A stretch of 64,000 bases of DNA from Suilimivivens aceti (GTDB taxonomy: Bacteria; Bacillota; Clostridia; Lachnospirales; Lachnospiraceae), in contig NZ_JAOQKJ010000001.1 in assembly GCF_025567405.1 (NCBI RefSeq), forward strand, positions 186,001 to 250,000, read 5' to 3'. The position numbers were made by a program, and so were the translations under genes. Within the stretch, counting starts at the first letter, position 1. Each line of letters opens with the position of its first letter. Positions 41,631-51,462 of the stretch are shown here, piece by piece. The notes beneath the pieces were generated by a model that was given only the letters and a program-made list of their open reading frames with translations, ran no database searches and was not told the origin of the DNA.

Positions 41631-42800
41631 TCAATTACTGGTTTTCTCTCTGTTCACCAGCCATGGAAATTCCCACCAAAAACTTTCCGCCCGGTTATTG
41701 CCTGGTAACATATCACACCAGTATTTTCCTAATAAAAACAACGTATAATCACGCGCTATATATACCGAGACCGTATGAGCCTCCACCAGCATGTATAAAA
41801 AAATACATGCCAGCATGACCACACCCATATAATCTTTTTGAATCTTCAGCTGTCTTATTAATACAACCAGCACACAGATATAAAGAAAAGCTGGTATTAT
41901 TCCATACCAGTAAAACAAGCGGACCCATCCCATATCAAAATAATACTTATTTTCAGGTACACCAAACCATCTCCAGGTTGTCAGGATTCCCTCATGAGTG
42001 GCAGAACCATAATATAAGTTAATAATTCTATCTGAAAGCAGTCGATCCAGCATTCGAAGATTATCATGATAAGGAAGTATTCTACTGCAGGCTGCGGCTA
42101 CCCAGGCAAGTCCAACGCAGCCAGCCAGTTCCATCACTGTCAGTCCATATATCAAACTTTTCTCTTTAATTTTTTTATATCTTCCAATTAATGTTATCAC
42201 TACTGCAAATATTGTCATTGCAGCTCCTGTTTTAGATTTTGTCAGAAGAAATAATCCACAATTCATAGCAATTATTATTAAGCTCTTCCAGATTTTTATA
42301 TCTTCTCCCCACAAATAAAGCCACAATAACGTCAACATGAAAAACATACAGTGAAGTGCATTCGGATGCCCAAGTCCGAAACAATATCTGGTTTCTATCA
42401 CATCTGCCCTGAAAATATCAGTCATCTTTATCGTTCCCAAAACACCTGTTAATGACAGTATAATCAGACATGCACATCCACATAGCGTTACCCAGAATAC
42501 GTATTTCAATACGTCCTTCATGTTCAGATTTTTACAGGCTGCTATGAAGATAACGATTCGAATAATTTCATTTCTTCCTGTAAATGTATATGATATAACT
42601 CCCAATATTGCAAAGGCTACTATAGTCAGTTTTTCCCTGCCTGTATACCTTGTCAAGAAAACCTTACTTAAAAAAAACAGAAAGGTTATTTGAAACAGGC
42701 GTCCTTCTATAGGATTGACGAATGAACTTTTATCAATAATCAAAATTGCCAGTTCTATACTAAGTGCTATATAAAATAGTATTTCTCCTGTTTTTTTCAT
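41631..42800 (-). CDS. Wzy-like polysaccharide polymerase
   Basis: 389 aa with about 10-11 membrane helices. RYCFGLGHPNALHCMFFMLTLLWLYLW matches the GYAHPN/GLGHPN motif of the polymerase at 38094-39653, and the first 250 residues align in general pattern. A larger outer loop (CSRILPYHDNLRMLDRLLSDRIINLYYGSATHEG) follows. It is predicted to polymerise undecaprenyl-PP-linked repeats. The two polymerase genes in one transcription unit suggest two polymers or one redundant copy. Confidence 0.78.
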   Translation of the reverse strand: MKKTGEILFYIALSIELAILIIDKSSFVNPIEGRLFQITFLFFLSKVFLTRYTGREKLTIVAFAILGVISYTFTGRNEIIRIVIFIAACKNLNMKDVLKYVFWVTLCGCACLIILSLTGVLGTIKMTDIFRADVIETRYCFGLGHPNALHCMFFMLTLLWLYLWGEDIKIWKSLIIIAMNCGLFLLTKSKTGAAMTIFAVVITLIGRYKKIKEKSLIYGLTVMELAGCVGLAWVAAACSRILPYHDNLRMLDRLLSDRIINLYYGSATHEGILTTWRWFGVPENKYYFDMGWVRLFYWYGIIPAFLYICVLVVLIRQLKIQKDYMGVVMLACIFLYMLVEAHTVSVYIARDYTLFLLGKYWCDMLPGNNRAESFWWEFPWLVNREKTSN

Positions 42801-42827
42801 TCTTCCTGGTTTATACCTTCCTATAAA

Positions 42828-43889
42828 TCATTTATCTTTATTTTCTTCTGTTATGGTGAACAGAGATAATGCCGGTGCCAGCGACCACGGATAGGCTCCA
42901 TACACCTGCGGATACATGGAAAAACCCTGACATTCTGCAAGGCATCCATAGATCCTGCCCTCCTTTACTGAGTTCCAGAGAGCTTCTCTTCCCCGGACCA
43001 TACGGGATTTATGTATACCGATAAGGACATTGGTCTGCAGGGATCTTGCAATGGCATACAGGATCATAGCCGTAGCCGAAGTATCTACCGGTCCCTCCTT
43101 GGCTCCAAGCTGCCAGCTGTAAAGTCCTCCCTCCAGCTGATAGGCCTCTACCTTGTCAACAAGACGGCGGTATGCCTGTTTAATCGGCTCATAGCTTGGT
43201 CTGTCGGTTTCCATATAAGCAAGGCTGTCAGCCATACCGATCATCAGCCAGCCTACAGCCCGCCCCCAGCCTATGATACCATATTTCACACCGCTCTCAT
43301 ATTCAAATCCGTGATAGGGAAGGCCTGTCTTCTCATCCATTCCCATCTGGATAAAGTTCATCATCTGGGTAACTGCCAGGTTGACAGCATTCATATCATC
43401 ATAGACTGCCCCGTATTTGCAGAGAAACGGACAGACCATTCCAATACCATCAGCAAAAATGTATCCATTTTTCTGTTCCGGTCTGTAGGGCAGATTTCCG
43501 CCGTCATCTGTTTCATGGTGAAAAAGATACTCTGCTATCCTGTCTGCTGCCTCTTTATACTTTTCTTCGCCTGTGATCTGATGAAGATCGATCAGTGCCA
43601 TGCCGCTGACAGCATCGTCCAGATAATACATTTTACACTTTCCGGCAATCCATCTGTCATAATATTTCTTCAAGACGTCCAGGATCACTCTGGCTTCCTC
43701 GGAATTCTTATGATCCTGATAATAATCTGCAAGTGCCTTGGCTAGAAGCCCGTTCGGCCAGTTAAATCTGTCTGCCGGTGGAACCTTCCTCCCGCAGATC
43801 TGCTTCAAAGCCCGTTTCATATAATAGGTACCAGTATATCCCGGATAGTCGATCAATTCCCTTTCTGCCTCTTTTACCATATCCAGCAT
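42828..43889 (-). CDS. GH88/GH105-type unsaturated glucuronyl/rhamnogalacturonyl hydrolase
   Basis: 353 aa, an alpha6/alpha6-barrel glycosidase. FADGIGMVCPFL carries the catalytic Asp region; YGIIGWGRAVGWLMIGMADSL is the W-x-R-x-x-G-W block of GH88/105. No signal peptide is seen, so it acts in the cytoplasm. The family removes the unsaturated uronic acid that a polysaccharide lyase leaves. Its place between a flippase and a polymerase gene is odd for a degrading enzyme; it may trim or recycle precursors. The start is at 43889. Confidence 0.85.
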   Translation of the reverse strand: MLDMVKEAERELIDYPGYTGTYYMKRALKQICGRKVPPADRFNWPNGLLAKALADYYQDHKNSEEARVILDVLKKYYDRWIAGKCKMYYLDDAVSGMALIDLHQITGEEKYKEAADRIAEYLFHHETDDGGNLPYRPEQKNGYIFADGIGMVCPFLCKYGAVYDDMNAVNLAVTQMMNFIQMGMDEKTGLPYHGFEYESGVKYGIIGWGRAVGWLMIGMADSLAYMETDRPSYEPIKQAYRRLVDKVEAYQLEGGLYSWQLGAKEGPVDTSATAMILYAIARSLQTNVLIGIHKSRMVRGREALWNSVKEGRIYGCLAECQGFSMYPQVYGAYPWSLAPALSLFTITEENKDK

Positions 43890-43895
43890 TGCGGA

Positions 43896-45425
43896 TCACT
43901 CCTTCCTTTTTCTGAACTTTCCCTTTACAATCGTAACCAGATACTGAAATTCTCCCGCTTTCCTGAATACCATCAGGAAAATACCATTAAACACCAAACA
44001 GATGATCACAAACATCACAAGAAATGTCAGTATCGTAATTTCCTTCATTATAATCCCTGAAATGCCATAAAAAATCCCATATTGGAGCACCAACAATAAG
44101 CAATACTTCACCGAATCCCTGAAATATTCTCCGGCCTTCCGGTCCAGTATCACATGGTAAATGATGATCGGCTTGGTCACATTGGCGATCAGTCCTGACA
44201 CGATCGTTCCGATATATACCCCGACGAGGCCGATCCTTACGACCAGTACAATGGAAATGACCAGATTCACTACGCCCTGGATCAGTGCCAGATATTTATC
44301 CTGTTCAAAAACACCTGCTGCCGTCTTGAAGTTCGACAGCACGATCCTTTCTCCTTTAAAATAAAAATCGATCAGAATACAGCCAATGACTGAAAACGCC
44401 AGTGTTCTCTCTGCACCCACCCAGAGTGTGATAAATGGTGTCAGAAGAATGGCAAATCCAACAGCTGCAAAGCCGTAGATCCAGCTCGCTGCAAACCGGT
44501 ATACCTTAAAGAGCTCATACTGTCTGTCCTTTGACTCTGTGGCGATCAGATTGCCAAAGCTTGACAGCACAGAATTAAAGACAATATTCACCACATTGGC
44601 TGCAGAATTCATGATCATATTGTAGTTGTCCACGAAGCCATTGACGGTAACATTGATAAAGCTGGAAATGATCATGCTGTCGGTCTGGAGCCTCGCTACA
44701 TCTCCTACCTTATGAAGCACCAGTGCCTTAGTCTTCGTGACTACCTCGCCAGTTTCTTCCTTTGTCAGCTTCTCCACCCTTTTATCCTTCAGATAGGGAT
44801 ACAGACGGTTCAGATAGTGACTCACATATATTTTCTGCAACAGCTCCACTGCTGCCGCCGTCAGAAGATAAGCATAGAAGTTGCCTGTTGCCAGGATCAC
44901 TATGATCTGCAGGCTGACTGTGATCATCTTGGTGATCGTGATGATATTGGTCTGGATATAATTCTTCTGCTCGGCATTGACCAGACTGTATTTATAAGCG
45001 ACAAAATAGGTGCTGACCGTGTTAAACAGAAAAATAAAATAATACAGTGTCAGATCCCTGACTGTCACACCATCAGGCTGTTTCACCAGATAGGGCAGAA
45101 ATGGTGAAATGGCAAGTCCGATTCCCGCTACGACCAGACCTATGATCCGGTAGGATTTCTTATAAAGCAGCATATAGGACTTGATCTTCTCGTAGTCCTT
45201 ATTGGCCACCGGCTTATACAGACTGTAATTCAGCGCTGTGCCGATCCCAAGCTCTGCCATGGAAAGCACGGACAGAATACTGGTGTAAAGGGAATTGACA
45301 CCAACAAGGGTATCCCCGAGGTGTGCGATAAACACGCTCCGCAAGACAAAGCCGAGAAGCTGCGTCACCAGATTACCGATCTGTCCAAATACTATATTCT
45401 TTGTTGCTGACTGCACTCTTCCCAT
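43896..45425 (-). CDS. Wzx-type polysaccharide flippase (MOP family)
   Basis: 509 aa with about 14 helices. The N-terminus ATKNIVFGQIGNLVTQLLGFVLRSVFIAHLGDTLVGVNSLYTSILSVLSMAELGIGTALNYSLYKP is typical of the large MurJ/Wzx-like exporters of Firmicutes. Its reading frame overlaps the end of the pyruvyl transferase gene by 34 bp. It is probably specific to the repeat unit of this half of the locus. The flippase at 15005-16402 differs in sequence and shape. G+C content is visibly higher than there. Confidence 0.9.
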   Translation of the reverse strand: MGRVQSATKNIVFGQIGNLVTQLLGFVLRSVFIAHLGDTLVGVNSLYTSILSVLSMAELGIGTALNYSLYKPVANKDYEKIKSYMLLYKKSYRIIGLVVAGIGLAISPFLPYLVKQPDGVTVRDLTLYYFIFLFNTVSTYFVAYKYSLVNAEQKNYIQTNIITITKMITVSLQIIVILATGNFYAYLLTAAAVELLQKIYVSHYLNRLYPYLKDKRVEKLTKEETGEVVTKTKALVLHKVGDVARLQTDSMIISSFINVTVNGFVDNYNMIMNSAANVVNIVFNSVLSSFGNLIATESKDRQYELFKVYRFAASWIYGFAAVGFAILLTPFITLWVGAERTLAFSVIGCILIDFYFKGERIVLSNFKTAAGVFEQDKYLALIQGVVNLVISIVLVVRIGLVGVYIGTIVSGLIANVTKPIIIYHVILDRKAGEYFRDSVKYCLLLVLQYGIFYGISGIIMKEITILTFLVMFVIICLVFNGIFLMVFRKAGEFQYLVTIVKGKFRKRKE

Positions 45426-46636
45426 AAATGATCTACTTCTTTCCCTGTCTGCATAGCTGCTTCTTTATATGCAGGCATTTTGGCTGCAAGCTGGCTGCGG
45501 ATAGCTTCTTCCTTCGCCGCAAGCCACCTGAAGGCCTCCGTCAGATCTTCTTCCTTCCGAAGAAGCTGTACCGGGAGCACATAATTTTTTTCTGTTCCAA
45601 ACAGATCTCTGGCTATTCCTCTGGCTTTCACAGAATAGCCAACCACCAGTGTCGGAACCAGACTGGAGTATGCCGCAATGGTAGCGTGAGTTCTGGCTCC
45701 GATAAACATCCGGCATCTGGCGATATAGCCTTTCAGCTCCTCACAGGTTCCATCCGGAAGCTCCAGTACTCTTCCTGTACCTTTGAACTGTTCATACAGC
45801 TCATGGATCGGTCTTCTGTCATCATTTCTGTCCCAGACAACATGTGGGATCAGGGCGATCTGAAGGCCGGTATTTTCTACGATATACCGGATGAGCGCCC
45901 GGTAGTTTTTCATGGTAATCCCTGCTGATTCTTCATTATCCTGGATCATGGGACTGATATTGATTCCGACTGTATTCCCCTCCTGGAAGCCTGATGGCAG
46001 GGGCAGCTCCTTCTTTTGAAGGGTAAAGGCGGGATCCGGGAAGCAGTATACCTTAGGTACATTATATCTTGCCCGGTCACAGCTCCGCAATCCCTTCAGC
46101 CCTGCCTGCTGCTGCGCCACCATACGCTGCAATGCCTCAAAGGTAATGCTCTCCCTGGCAATGATCGTGTGATACTTCATCAGATCCGCTACGATTTCCG
46201 GTTTCTTAATGAGCTCCGGTTCTATGGAACAGCCAAGCAATACTGTTCTTGTCCCTTTCCTTACAAAGGCCTGATTGGCAAGGCGCAGATCCTTCCGCAT
46301 GTTATCATAGCAGTAATTGTCCCCGCCAATCGATATGGCAAGGGGAATATCCTCCCGGAAGGTCTTTCCATAGCGGTAACGGATAAAGCTCTCCTCATCT
46401 CCTGTCAGCTTCCGATACAGATAATAACAGATATGTGCCAGCTTATGATCTGCAAAGCTCTTCTCTCCCCGGATATCACACAGCTCCCTCAGTGAATATT
46501 TTTTATCCTCTCCGCCGTAATAGCTGAGAAGTACAGGTTTTTCCTTGATCATATGGCAGGTGCTGTTCACAATGGCCTCGCAGCCATGATTGCCGCTTCC
46601 TGCATGCATATACATAACCAGTCTTTTTTCTTTCAT
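45392..46636 (-). CDS. Polysaccharide pyruvyl transferase family protein
   Basis: 414 aa from the ATG at 46636 (AAGGA upstream, 4 bp after the GT2 stop). RLVMYMHAGSGNHGCEAIV starts the domain, LAISIGGDNYCYDN is the mid motif, and FIGARTHATIAAYSSLVPTLVVGYSVKARG the end; this is the PS_pyruv_trans order. The enzyme would add a pyruvyl ketal to a sugar, from phosphoenolpyruvate, making the polymer acidic. Some family members instead are CsaB-like. The GT2 gene just upstream probably works on the same repeat unit. Confidence 0.9.
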   Translation of the reverse strand: MKEKRLVMYMHAGSGNHGCEAIVNSTCHMIKEKPVLLSYYGGEDKKYSLRELCDIRGEKSFADHKLAHICYYLYRKLTGDEESFIRYRYGKTFREDIPLAISIGGDNYCYDNMRKDLRLANQAFVRKGTRTVLLGCSIEPELIKKPEIVADLMKYHTIIARESITFEALQRMVAQQQAGLKGLRSCDRARYNVPKVYCFPDPAFTLQKKELPLPSGFQEGNTVGINISPMIQDNEESAGITMKNYRALIRYIVENTGLQIALIPHVVWDRNDDRRPIHELYEQFKGTGRVLELPDGTCEELKGYIARCRMFIGARTHATIAAYSSLVPTLVVGYSVKARGIARDLFGTEKNYVLPVQLLRKEEDLTEAFRWLAAKEEAIRSQLAAKMPAYKEAAMQTGKEVDHLWEECSQQQRI

Positions 46637-46640
46637 GAAT

Positions 46641-47651
46641 TCAGTCCTTATATTTTCTGAAATGATAACCATACAGGTATAGCCCCGGCGCTGCTGCAAA
46701 CAGCTTCGCTTTCAATCGGTATCCACCGGAAAGCAGTTCATATGCACCTGAAACCTGCAGCTCCTGCTTTAATTTGTCTCTGCATATCTGAATATACTGT
46801 GCATTCTTCCTTCTGTCCGCTGCAGGCAGCATGGCAAGCTTTCCTGCTGTCAGCATAATACCCATGATCAGGATGGAGGTCACCTTCGCTTCCAGAGTGC
46901 TGTCTATGGCAAGGATCCTGTCTCTTGCCAGCTCCCAGCAGGTGATCTGATCCATATAAGATGGTGTAAAGGGTCTGTTCATAGCCCCCTTGGCATTCTG
47001 ATAATATCCATATCCAGGATAATCAATCTCCGATACCTTTCTCGCATATCCAAGAAGCTCTGTCAGGAAAAGCATGTCCTCCCCGATCGAAAGGCCTCTC
47101 TGAAAACGGAGCTTTCCGATCAGTGACCTGCGGTACAGCTTACTCCAGCATCTGCTGTTCCCCTGCAGCAGCTCCTCTCTCAGATACTGTGCTCCTGTAT
47201 AGGTAACCGGCTCTCCGATCCGGAACCGTTCTGTCAGAAATGCTTCCCATTCCTCTTCTGTTGACCAGGCATGGAAGCTGCAGCCTGCCATATCACTGCC
47301 TGTCTTCCGGAGTACATCGGCAAGGACTTCCAAAGTCCTCGGACGCAGTCTGTCATCAGCATCCACAAAGGTGATCAGTTCCCCCTTTGCCAGATCAAGA
47401 CCGGCATTCCGTGCTGCAGAAACACCTTCATCCTCCGTGGTTATAATGCGGATATTTTCATAGTTTTCTTTCAATTCCACGCATACTTTGCCAGTACTAT
47501 CCGTGGATCCGTCATTGATGATGATGATTTCCAGCTTCTGATACGTCTGGTTTTCGATACTCTCGATGCAGCTTCTCAGATAGCTTTCGCCGTTATAGAC
47601 CGGAACGATCACACTGATCAGCAGTAAATTGTCTTTTGGTTCTACCAGCAT
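46641..47651 (-). CDS. GT2 glycosyltransferase
   Basis: 336 aa. SVIVPVYNGESYLRSCIESIENQTYQ, IIINDGSTDSTG and FVDADDRLR (the DxD-type motif) place it in GT2-A. A helix-rich C-terminal half (about 220-336) is typical of capsule GT2 enzymes and probably binds the membrane. It inverts and transfers a sugar from an NDP-donor to the lipid-linked intermediate; specificity is unknown. Paralogous to 47673-48704. Confidence 0.92.
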   Translation of the reverse strand: MLVEPKDNLLLISVIVPVYNGESYLRSCIESIENQTYQKLEIIIINDGSTDSTGKVCVELKENYENIRIITTEDEGVSAARNAGLDLAKGELITFVDADDRLRPRTLEVLADVLRKTGSDMAGCSFHAWSTEEEWEAFLTERFRIGEPVTYTGAQYLREELLQGNSRCWSKLYRRSLIGKLRFQRGLSIGEDMLFLTELLGYARKVSEIDYPGYGYYQNAKGAMNRPFTPSYMDQITCWELARDRILAIDSTLEAKVTSILIMGIMLTAGKLAMLPAADRRKNAQYIQICRDKLKQELQVSGAYELLSGGYRLKAKLFAAAPGLYLYGYHFRKYKD

Positions 47652-47672
47652 GTTCCGGCCTCCTTTCTCATC

Positions 47673-48704
47673 TCAGGAACGGTAATACCAGATCATCGCA
47701 AGGCGGAGCAGTCTTACCGTCACTTCACCAGGATGCTTCATTACCAGATAGAGCAATTTGTTCGCCGGCTGGTTTACCGTAATTTCTGTCCGTTTCAGCA
47801 GATCCCTGATCTCTTCTGACCTGCAGAGCTTAAAGATATTCCTGCGGTAACCGGATGGGTTGCCTCTGGCTTCGTTCTTGAGTACCAGGAAATACCAAAG
47901 TATTGACTCCTGATCCAGATGTTTTTTCTGTTCTTCCAGCTTATCCCCGGTAAATTTATCTTTCAGTATCCGATCCGTTGTCTGTATCAGCTTTCGGATA
48001 TTTTCTGTCAGCTTTTCATTATATTTATGCACCATGGATTCTTTTACATAAAGATAATGGTAATAAGCCTTATGATCCATAGCTACAATTCTCTGACAGT
48101 CAAGCAGCACCGGCAGCATGATTGTTGTATCTTCCCCAACAATGATTGCCGGATCAGTATAATTTCCATTTTCTGAGATCAGTCTTTTTGAAATCAGCTT
48201 CATACAGCGTGAAATCGTAATATACCGTTCTTCCTGTCCAAGCAGGCAGGGAAATATCTTTTCCTCTATCTCTTTCCTGCCATATTCACCTGGTGCCAGC
48301 TTCTGCCATACATACTCCTGACTCCCACCGTCCCTTTCAATGATGTAATCACTGATCACCATCTCCCGGTCATTTCCGGTCAGATAAACGCTCATTTCAG
48401 AAAGCATCTCCGGATCGATCCAGTCATCACTGTCCAGGAAGCTGACATACTCTCCACTACATTCTTTCACACCTGCTTTCCATGCCGAAACCAGACCGCC
48501 ATTTTCCTTATGAACTACCCGGATTCTTTCATCTTTCTCCGCATAAGCATCGCAAAGCTCTCCACTGCTGTCTGTCGAGCCATCATCTACAAGCATGATC
48601 TCCAGATTTCCATAGGTCTGTGCTCTTACAGAATCTACACATTTCTTCAGATATTGTTCTGCATTGTATACTGGTATGATCATGCTGATCTTATATGCTT
48701 CCAT
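47673..48704 (-). CDS. GT2 glycosyltransferase
   Basis: 343 aa. SMIIPVYNAEQYLKKCVDSVRAQTYG, MLVDDGSTDSSGELC and FLDSDDWIDPEML are the GT2-A motifs; the rest is helix-rich. Its start lies 14 bp inside the end of the upstream GT4 gene. The product resembles EpsJ/CpsI-like enzymes and would act at the inner membrane face. Sugar donor unknown. Confidence 0.92.
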   Translation of the reverse strand: MEAYKISMIIPVYNAEQYLKKCVDSVRAQTYGNLEIMLVDDGSTDSSGELCDAYAEKDERIRVVHKENGGLVSAWKAGVKECSGEYVSFLDSDDWIDPEMLSEMSVYLTGNDREMVISDYIIERDGGSQEYVWQKLAPGEYGRKEIEEKIFPCLLGQEERYITISRCMKLISKRLISENGNYTDPAIIVGEDTTIMLPVLLDCQRIVAMDHKAYYHYLYVKESMVHKYNEKLTENIRKLIQTTDRILKDKFTGDKLEEQKKHLDQESILWYFLVLKNEARGNPSGYRRNIFKLCRSEEIRDLLKRTEITVNQPANKLLYLVMKHPGEVTVRLLRLAMIWYYRS

Positions 48705-49731
48705 ATATCTTCAACAGTTCCTCCATATTTTTTTCTATGGAAAATTCTTTTTCTGCTTTTTCTCTTGCGCTGTTTCCAAGCTTTTTGCATAAATGCTTAT
48801 CCGCAAGGAGTCTGTCAAGCGCTGCATACAGGCTTTTTTCATCCCTTGGTTCAAACAAAAGTCCTGTTTCTTCCTGCTGTATCATCTGTGGAATTCCACC
48901 GGTATCTGACGCTGCTATTGCACAATAATTTGCCATTGCTTCCAGAATTGCAATTGACTGACCCTCAAAATAAGAGGGCAGGACAAAAATATCACTTTCC
49001 TGCAGATATTTCTGTTTCTCTTTTCCACTGATCCATCCCAGATACTTTATAAAATCGCTGTTTTTTTCTATCTGTTCCTTCAGTTTTTCATCCTCAAAAA
49101 TACCACCCAGATAAAGCTTTGCCCCAGGGTATTTCTGCTGCAGTTTTTCCGCGGCAGCCAGTAATTCCAAGACACCCTTTTCCTTACAGATCCTGCCAAG
49201 AAAAAGCAGCTTGTGCTGACCATACTGCTTCTGATATACTGGCGGCATTTCTATGCAGTCAGGAAAAACAATGATTTTATTTTCATCAATCAATGTGCCA
49301 AAAAATTTCTTCCATGCCGGAGCCAGTACCAGCATAATGTCTCCCATGGAAAGGATCTCTTTTACTCTTTTCTTCCCCTTTTGGGAAAGCTGTCCATAAT
49401 ATCCCTCAAAATCCCCGCCATGCTGGTGAATCACTATCTTTTTCCGGGCTCTTTTCGCTGCCTTGATAAAAAAACTTTTTCTCACATAGCTTGCATCTGA
49501 TGCCATATTCACATGGACAATATCATACCCGGAAAGCTGCACCAAAAACTGCATGTATGCTTTCATGGCTCTCCAGAGTTTTCTTACTTTTGAGCCTTCG
49601 ATCATGGTTCCAATATATTTCAGTTCTATTTTCTGATCAAGACCTGCGGCATAATAATTATTTACCACTCCGGAAATTCCTCCGTGAACACTTCGATCAG
49701 GCCCTACCATTAATACTTTATATTTTCCCAT
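48691..49731 (-). CDS. GT4 glycosyltransferase
   Basis: 346 aa. KVLMVGPDRSVHGGISGVVNNYY at the N-terminus, HQHGGDFEGYY in the acceptor domain, LLFLGRICKEKGVLELLAAAEKL in the donor domain, and VLPSYFEGQSIAILEAMANYCAIAASDTGG with the E-x7-E motif. It starts directly after the stop of the GT17 gene (no gap). The reaction is retaining. It groups with capsule GT4 enzymes; donor unknown. Confidence 0.9.
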   Translation of the reverse strand: MGKYKVLMVGPDRSVHGGISGVVNNYYAAGLDQKIELKYIGTMIEGSKVRKLWRAMKAYMQFLVQLSGYDIVHVNMASDASYVRKSFFIKAAKRARKKIVIHQHGGDFEGYYGQLSQKGKKRVKEILSMGDIMLVLAPAWKKFFGTLIDENKIIVFPDCIEMPPVYQKQYGQHKLLFLGRICKEKGVLELLAAAEKLQQKYPGAKLYLGGIFEDEKLKEQIEKNSDFIKYLGWISGKEKQKYLQESDIFVLPSYFEGQSIAILEAMANYCAIAASDTGGIPQMIQQEETGLLFEPRDEKSLYAALDRLLADKHLCKKLGNSAREKAEKEFSIEKNMEELLKIYGSI

Positions 49732-50673
49732 TTATTTTCCTGCTGCAATCCTCTTCAGCTTCCTGATTCCTCTTCTTACCAGCCTTTTCCCCTTCAGTGT
49801 CACTCTGGTAAAGAATATCTTCGCCCTGCTAACTGGCGGCATGATCAGATACTCATATTCTGCCCGGTGCTGCAGCAGATACGCAGGGTAGCTGTCATCT
49901 ATTTCCACTCTTTCAAATCTGGCTTCCCGCCCAAACATATCTTCTCCAAGGAGAAGTCTGTCTGCTGCTTCTGCCAGCAGCACAGAATCGTTATATTCCT
50001 GGTGGGCTGCTGCTACGACCTTTGTGCCAATTCTCCTGGCCACATCCTTTTCACCACTGCTGCCCATATATCCAAAATGCCAGCCGCCATCAGCCACTCT
50101 TACCGCATTGGGTGCTGTCACGCTTGCTTCCCTGAGCTGGATGATCCCATCCTCCGGTATGCTCCTTTTAGAGAATACCTTGGTTCCCAGCCAGAGCTTT
50201 CTCTTTACTCCCGGAAATTCCCCGGTAATGGACAGGAGTTTTCCTGACACCTCTTCCATATTCAGGAAACAGTAAAACATCCTCTGGGCAAAATGATATA
50301 CCTTGTCAGGATCAAAGGTATCAATAACCTTCTGCAGTGTTTTGGGATTGGGAATTTCATCCACATCACTTAAAATGATCACATCCTCATCTGCCGCATC
50401 TGCAAGTCCCTTTACCAGTGCGTTTTTCTGAAACTTGTCCCTTAAGTGGGTAGTCGTATTAACCGGTGAATTATCTACTACAATATAGGTGATCTTGGGT
50501 AAAAATTCTTTAAACAGCTCCTTATTCTTCTCAAAGCACAGCTCCTTTGGCTCACCGGAAAAGGTCACCGTAGCCTCTTCGATGACAAACCGGTCTACGA
50601 TCGGATCCATGATGTGAAGCCGCATCTTCAATATATCAATTTCATTAAAAAACGGGATACAATCGTATACCAT
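49732..50673 (-). CDS. GT17-family N-acetylglucosaminyltransferase-like protein
   Basis: 313 aa. VYDCIPFFNEIDILKMRLHIMDPIVDRFVIEEA is the opening of GT17 (beta-1,4-mannosyl-glycoprotein GlcNAc-transferase) relatives, and DEDVIILSDVDEIPNPKTL is the DxD-containing core. FAQRMFYCFLNM and GGWHFGYMGSSGE are family blocks. Bacterial members occur in surface-glycan loci; they probably transfer GlcNAc or a similar sugar, but the activity is not characterised here. Next to it is a DUF5672 gene with 18 bp between them. Confidence 0.88.
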   Translation of the reverse strand: MVYDCIPFFNEIDILKMRLHIMDPIVDRFVIEEATVTFSGEPKELCFEKNKELFKEFLPKITYIVVDNSPVNTTTHLRDKFQKNALVKGLADAADEDVIILSDVDEIPNPKTLQKVIDTFDPDKVYHFAQRMFYCFLNMEEVSGKLLSITGEFPGVKRKLWLGTKVFSKRSIPEDGIIQLREASVTAPNAVRVADGGWHFGYMGSSGEKDVARRIGTKVVAAAHQEYNDSVLLAEAADRLLLGEDMFGREARFERVEIDDSYPAYLLQHRAEYEYLIMPPVSRAKIFFTRVTLKGKRLVRRGIRKLKRIAAGK

Positions 50674-50691
50674 TCTATTTCCTCTTTCTTC

Positions 50692-51462
50692 CTATCTTCT
50701 GATCCTTCTCCAGAACAGCAGGGGTCTCACTACATCTTTAAATGCTTTCCACTGTTTCGTCCATGGATTCTCAAACCTGGGGTACTGCTCATTTCTTCCC
50801 CACCATTTATGAAAAACAAAAGGCTTCTCCACATCTGCCACTTCCGGAACCGGATGCTCATGTCCAAAATATTTCGCTACCTCGACCGGTGCGATCTTCA
50901 TGCCCGCCGCTTCGATCCTGTGCTTGTTCATACAGCAGAGGAAGATATCTTCGTTATAAAATCCGTCCTCATCCTTTTCCCAGGTAAGATCCGCTTTCCT
51001 TGGAAACTCAAGGAGCCGTTTGCTGCGAAGTGATACGCTGTTTCCTACCCGGCACAGATTTCCGTAAATATCATGATAACAATGCTGTGTTCCCGGCTTT
51101 GGGATGGGCCATGGAGATCCAATATAATCATACTGAAGAAATTCCTCCCTCCACATCTCCGGATGTACCACAAACCCGTCATAATGAACCAGAAGCACAT
51201 AATCTGTATTAATATAATCTCCAAGCTCGTAAACCATCTTATAATTAAAACAGTCAATATCCGTCAGCTTGGAAGTATGCTTGTAGGTAATTCCCTTTGG
51301 CAGAGAAAAAGGCTTTCTGTGGGTGATCAGTACAACTTCCCCGAATTCGATTCCCTGCATGCTGTAAGTAAGTGCCCTGATCGTTTCATAAAGCTTCACA
51401 CTGGTCATGGCAGCCAGTGTGACATTGGGAAGCTTTAATTTATTGTGCGTCTGCTGTTCCAT
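50692..51462 (-). CDS. DUF5672-family protein (GT-like)
   Basis: 256 aa. LPNVTLAAMTSVKLYETIRALTYSM, ITHRKPFSLPKGI, YVLLVHYDGFVVHPEMWREEFLQYDYIGSPWP and NEDIFLCCMNKHRIEAAGMKIAP make up the DUF5672 pattern, which includes a DxD-like HYDGF and resembles GT-A glycosyltransferases. No experimental role is known to me. It overlaps the end of the upstream GT11-like gene by 23 bp and lies in the glycan cluster, so a transfer reaction is likely. Confidence 0.85.
   Translation of the reverse strand: MEQQTHNKLKLPNVTLAAMTSVKLYETIRALTYSMQGIEFGEVVLITHRKPFSLPKGITYKHTSKLTDIDCFNYKMVYELGDYINTDYVLLVHYDGFVVHPEMWREEFLQYDYIGSPWPIPKPGTQHCYHDIYGNLCRVGNSVSLRSKRLLEFPRKADLTWEKDEDGFYNEDIFLCCMNKHRIEAAGMKIAPVEVAKYFGHEHPVPEVADVEKPFVFHKWWGRNEQYPRFENPWTKQWKAFKDVVRPLLFWRRIRR

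Noticed and set aside
43011..43745. 244-codon plus-strand frame opposite the GH88/105 gene
   Set aside because: Low-complexity, Ile/His-rich composition of a complementary frame; the minus-strand frame has clear enzyme motifs.
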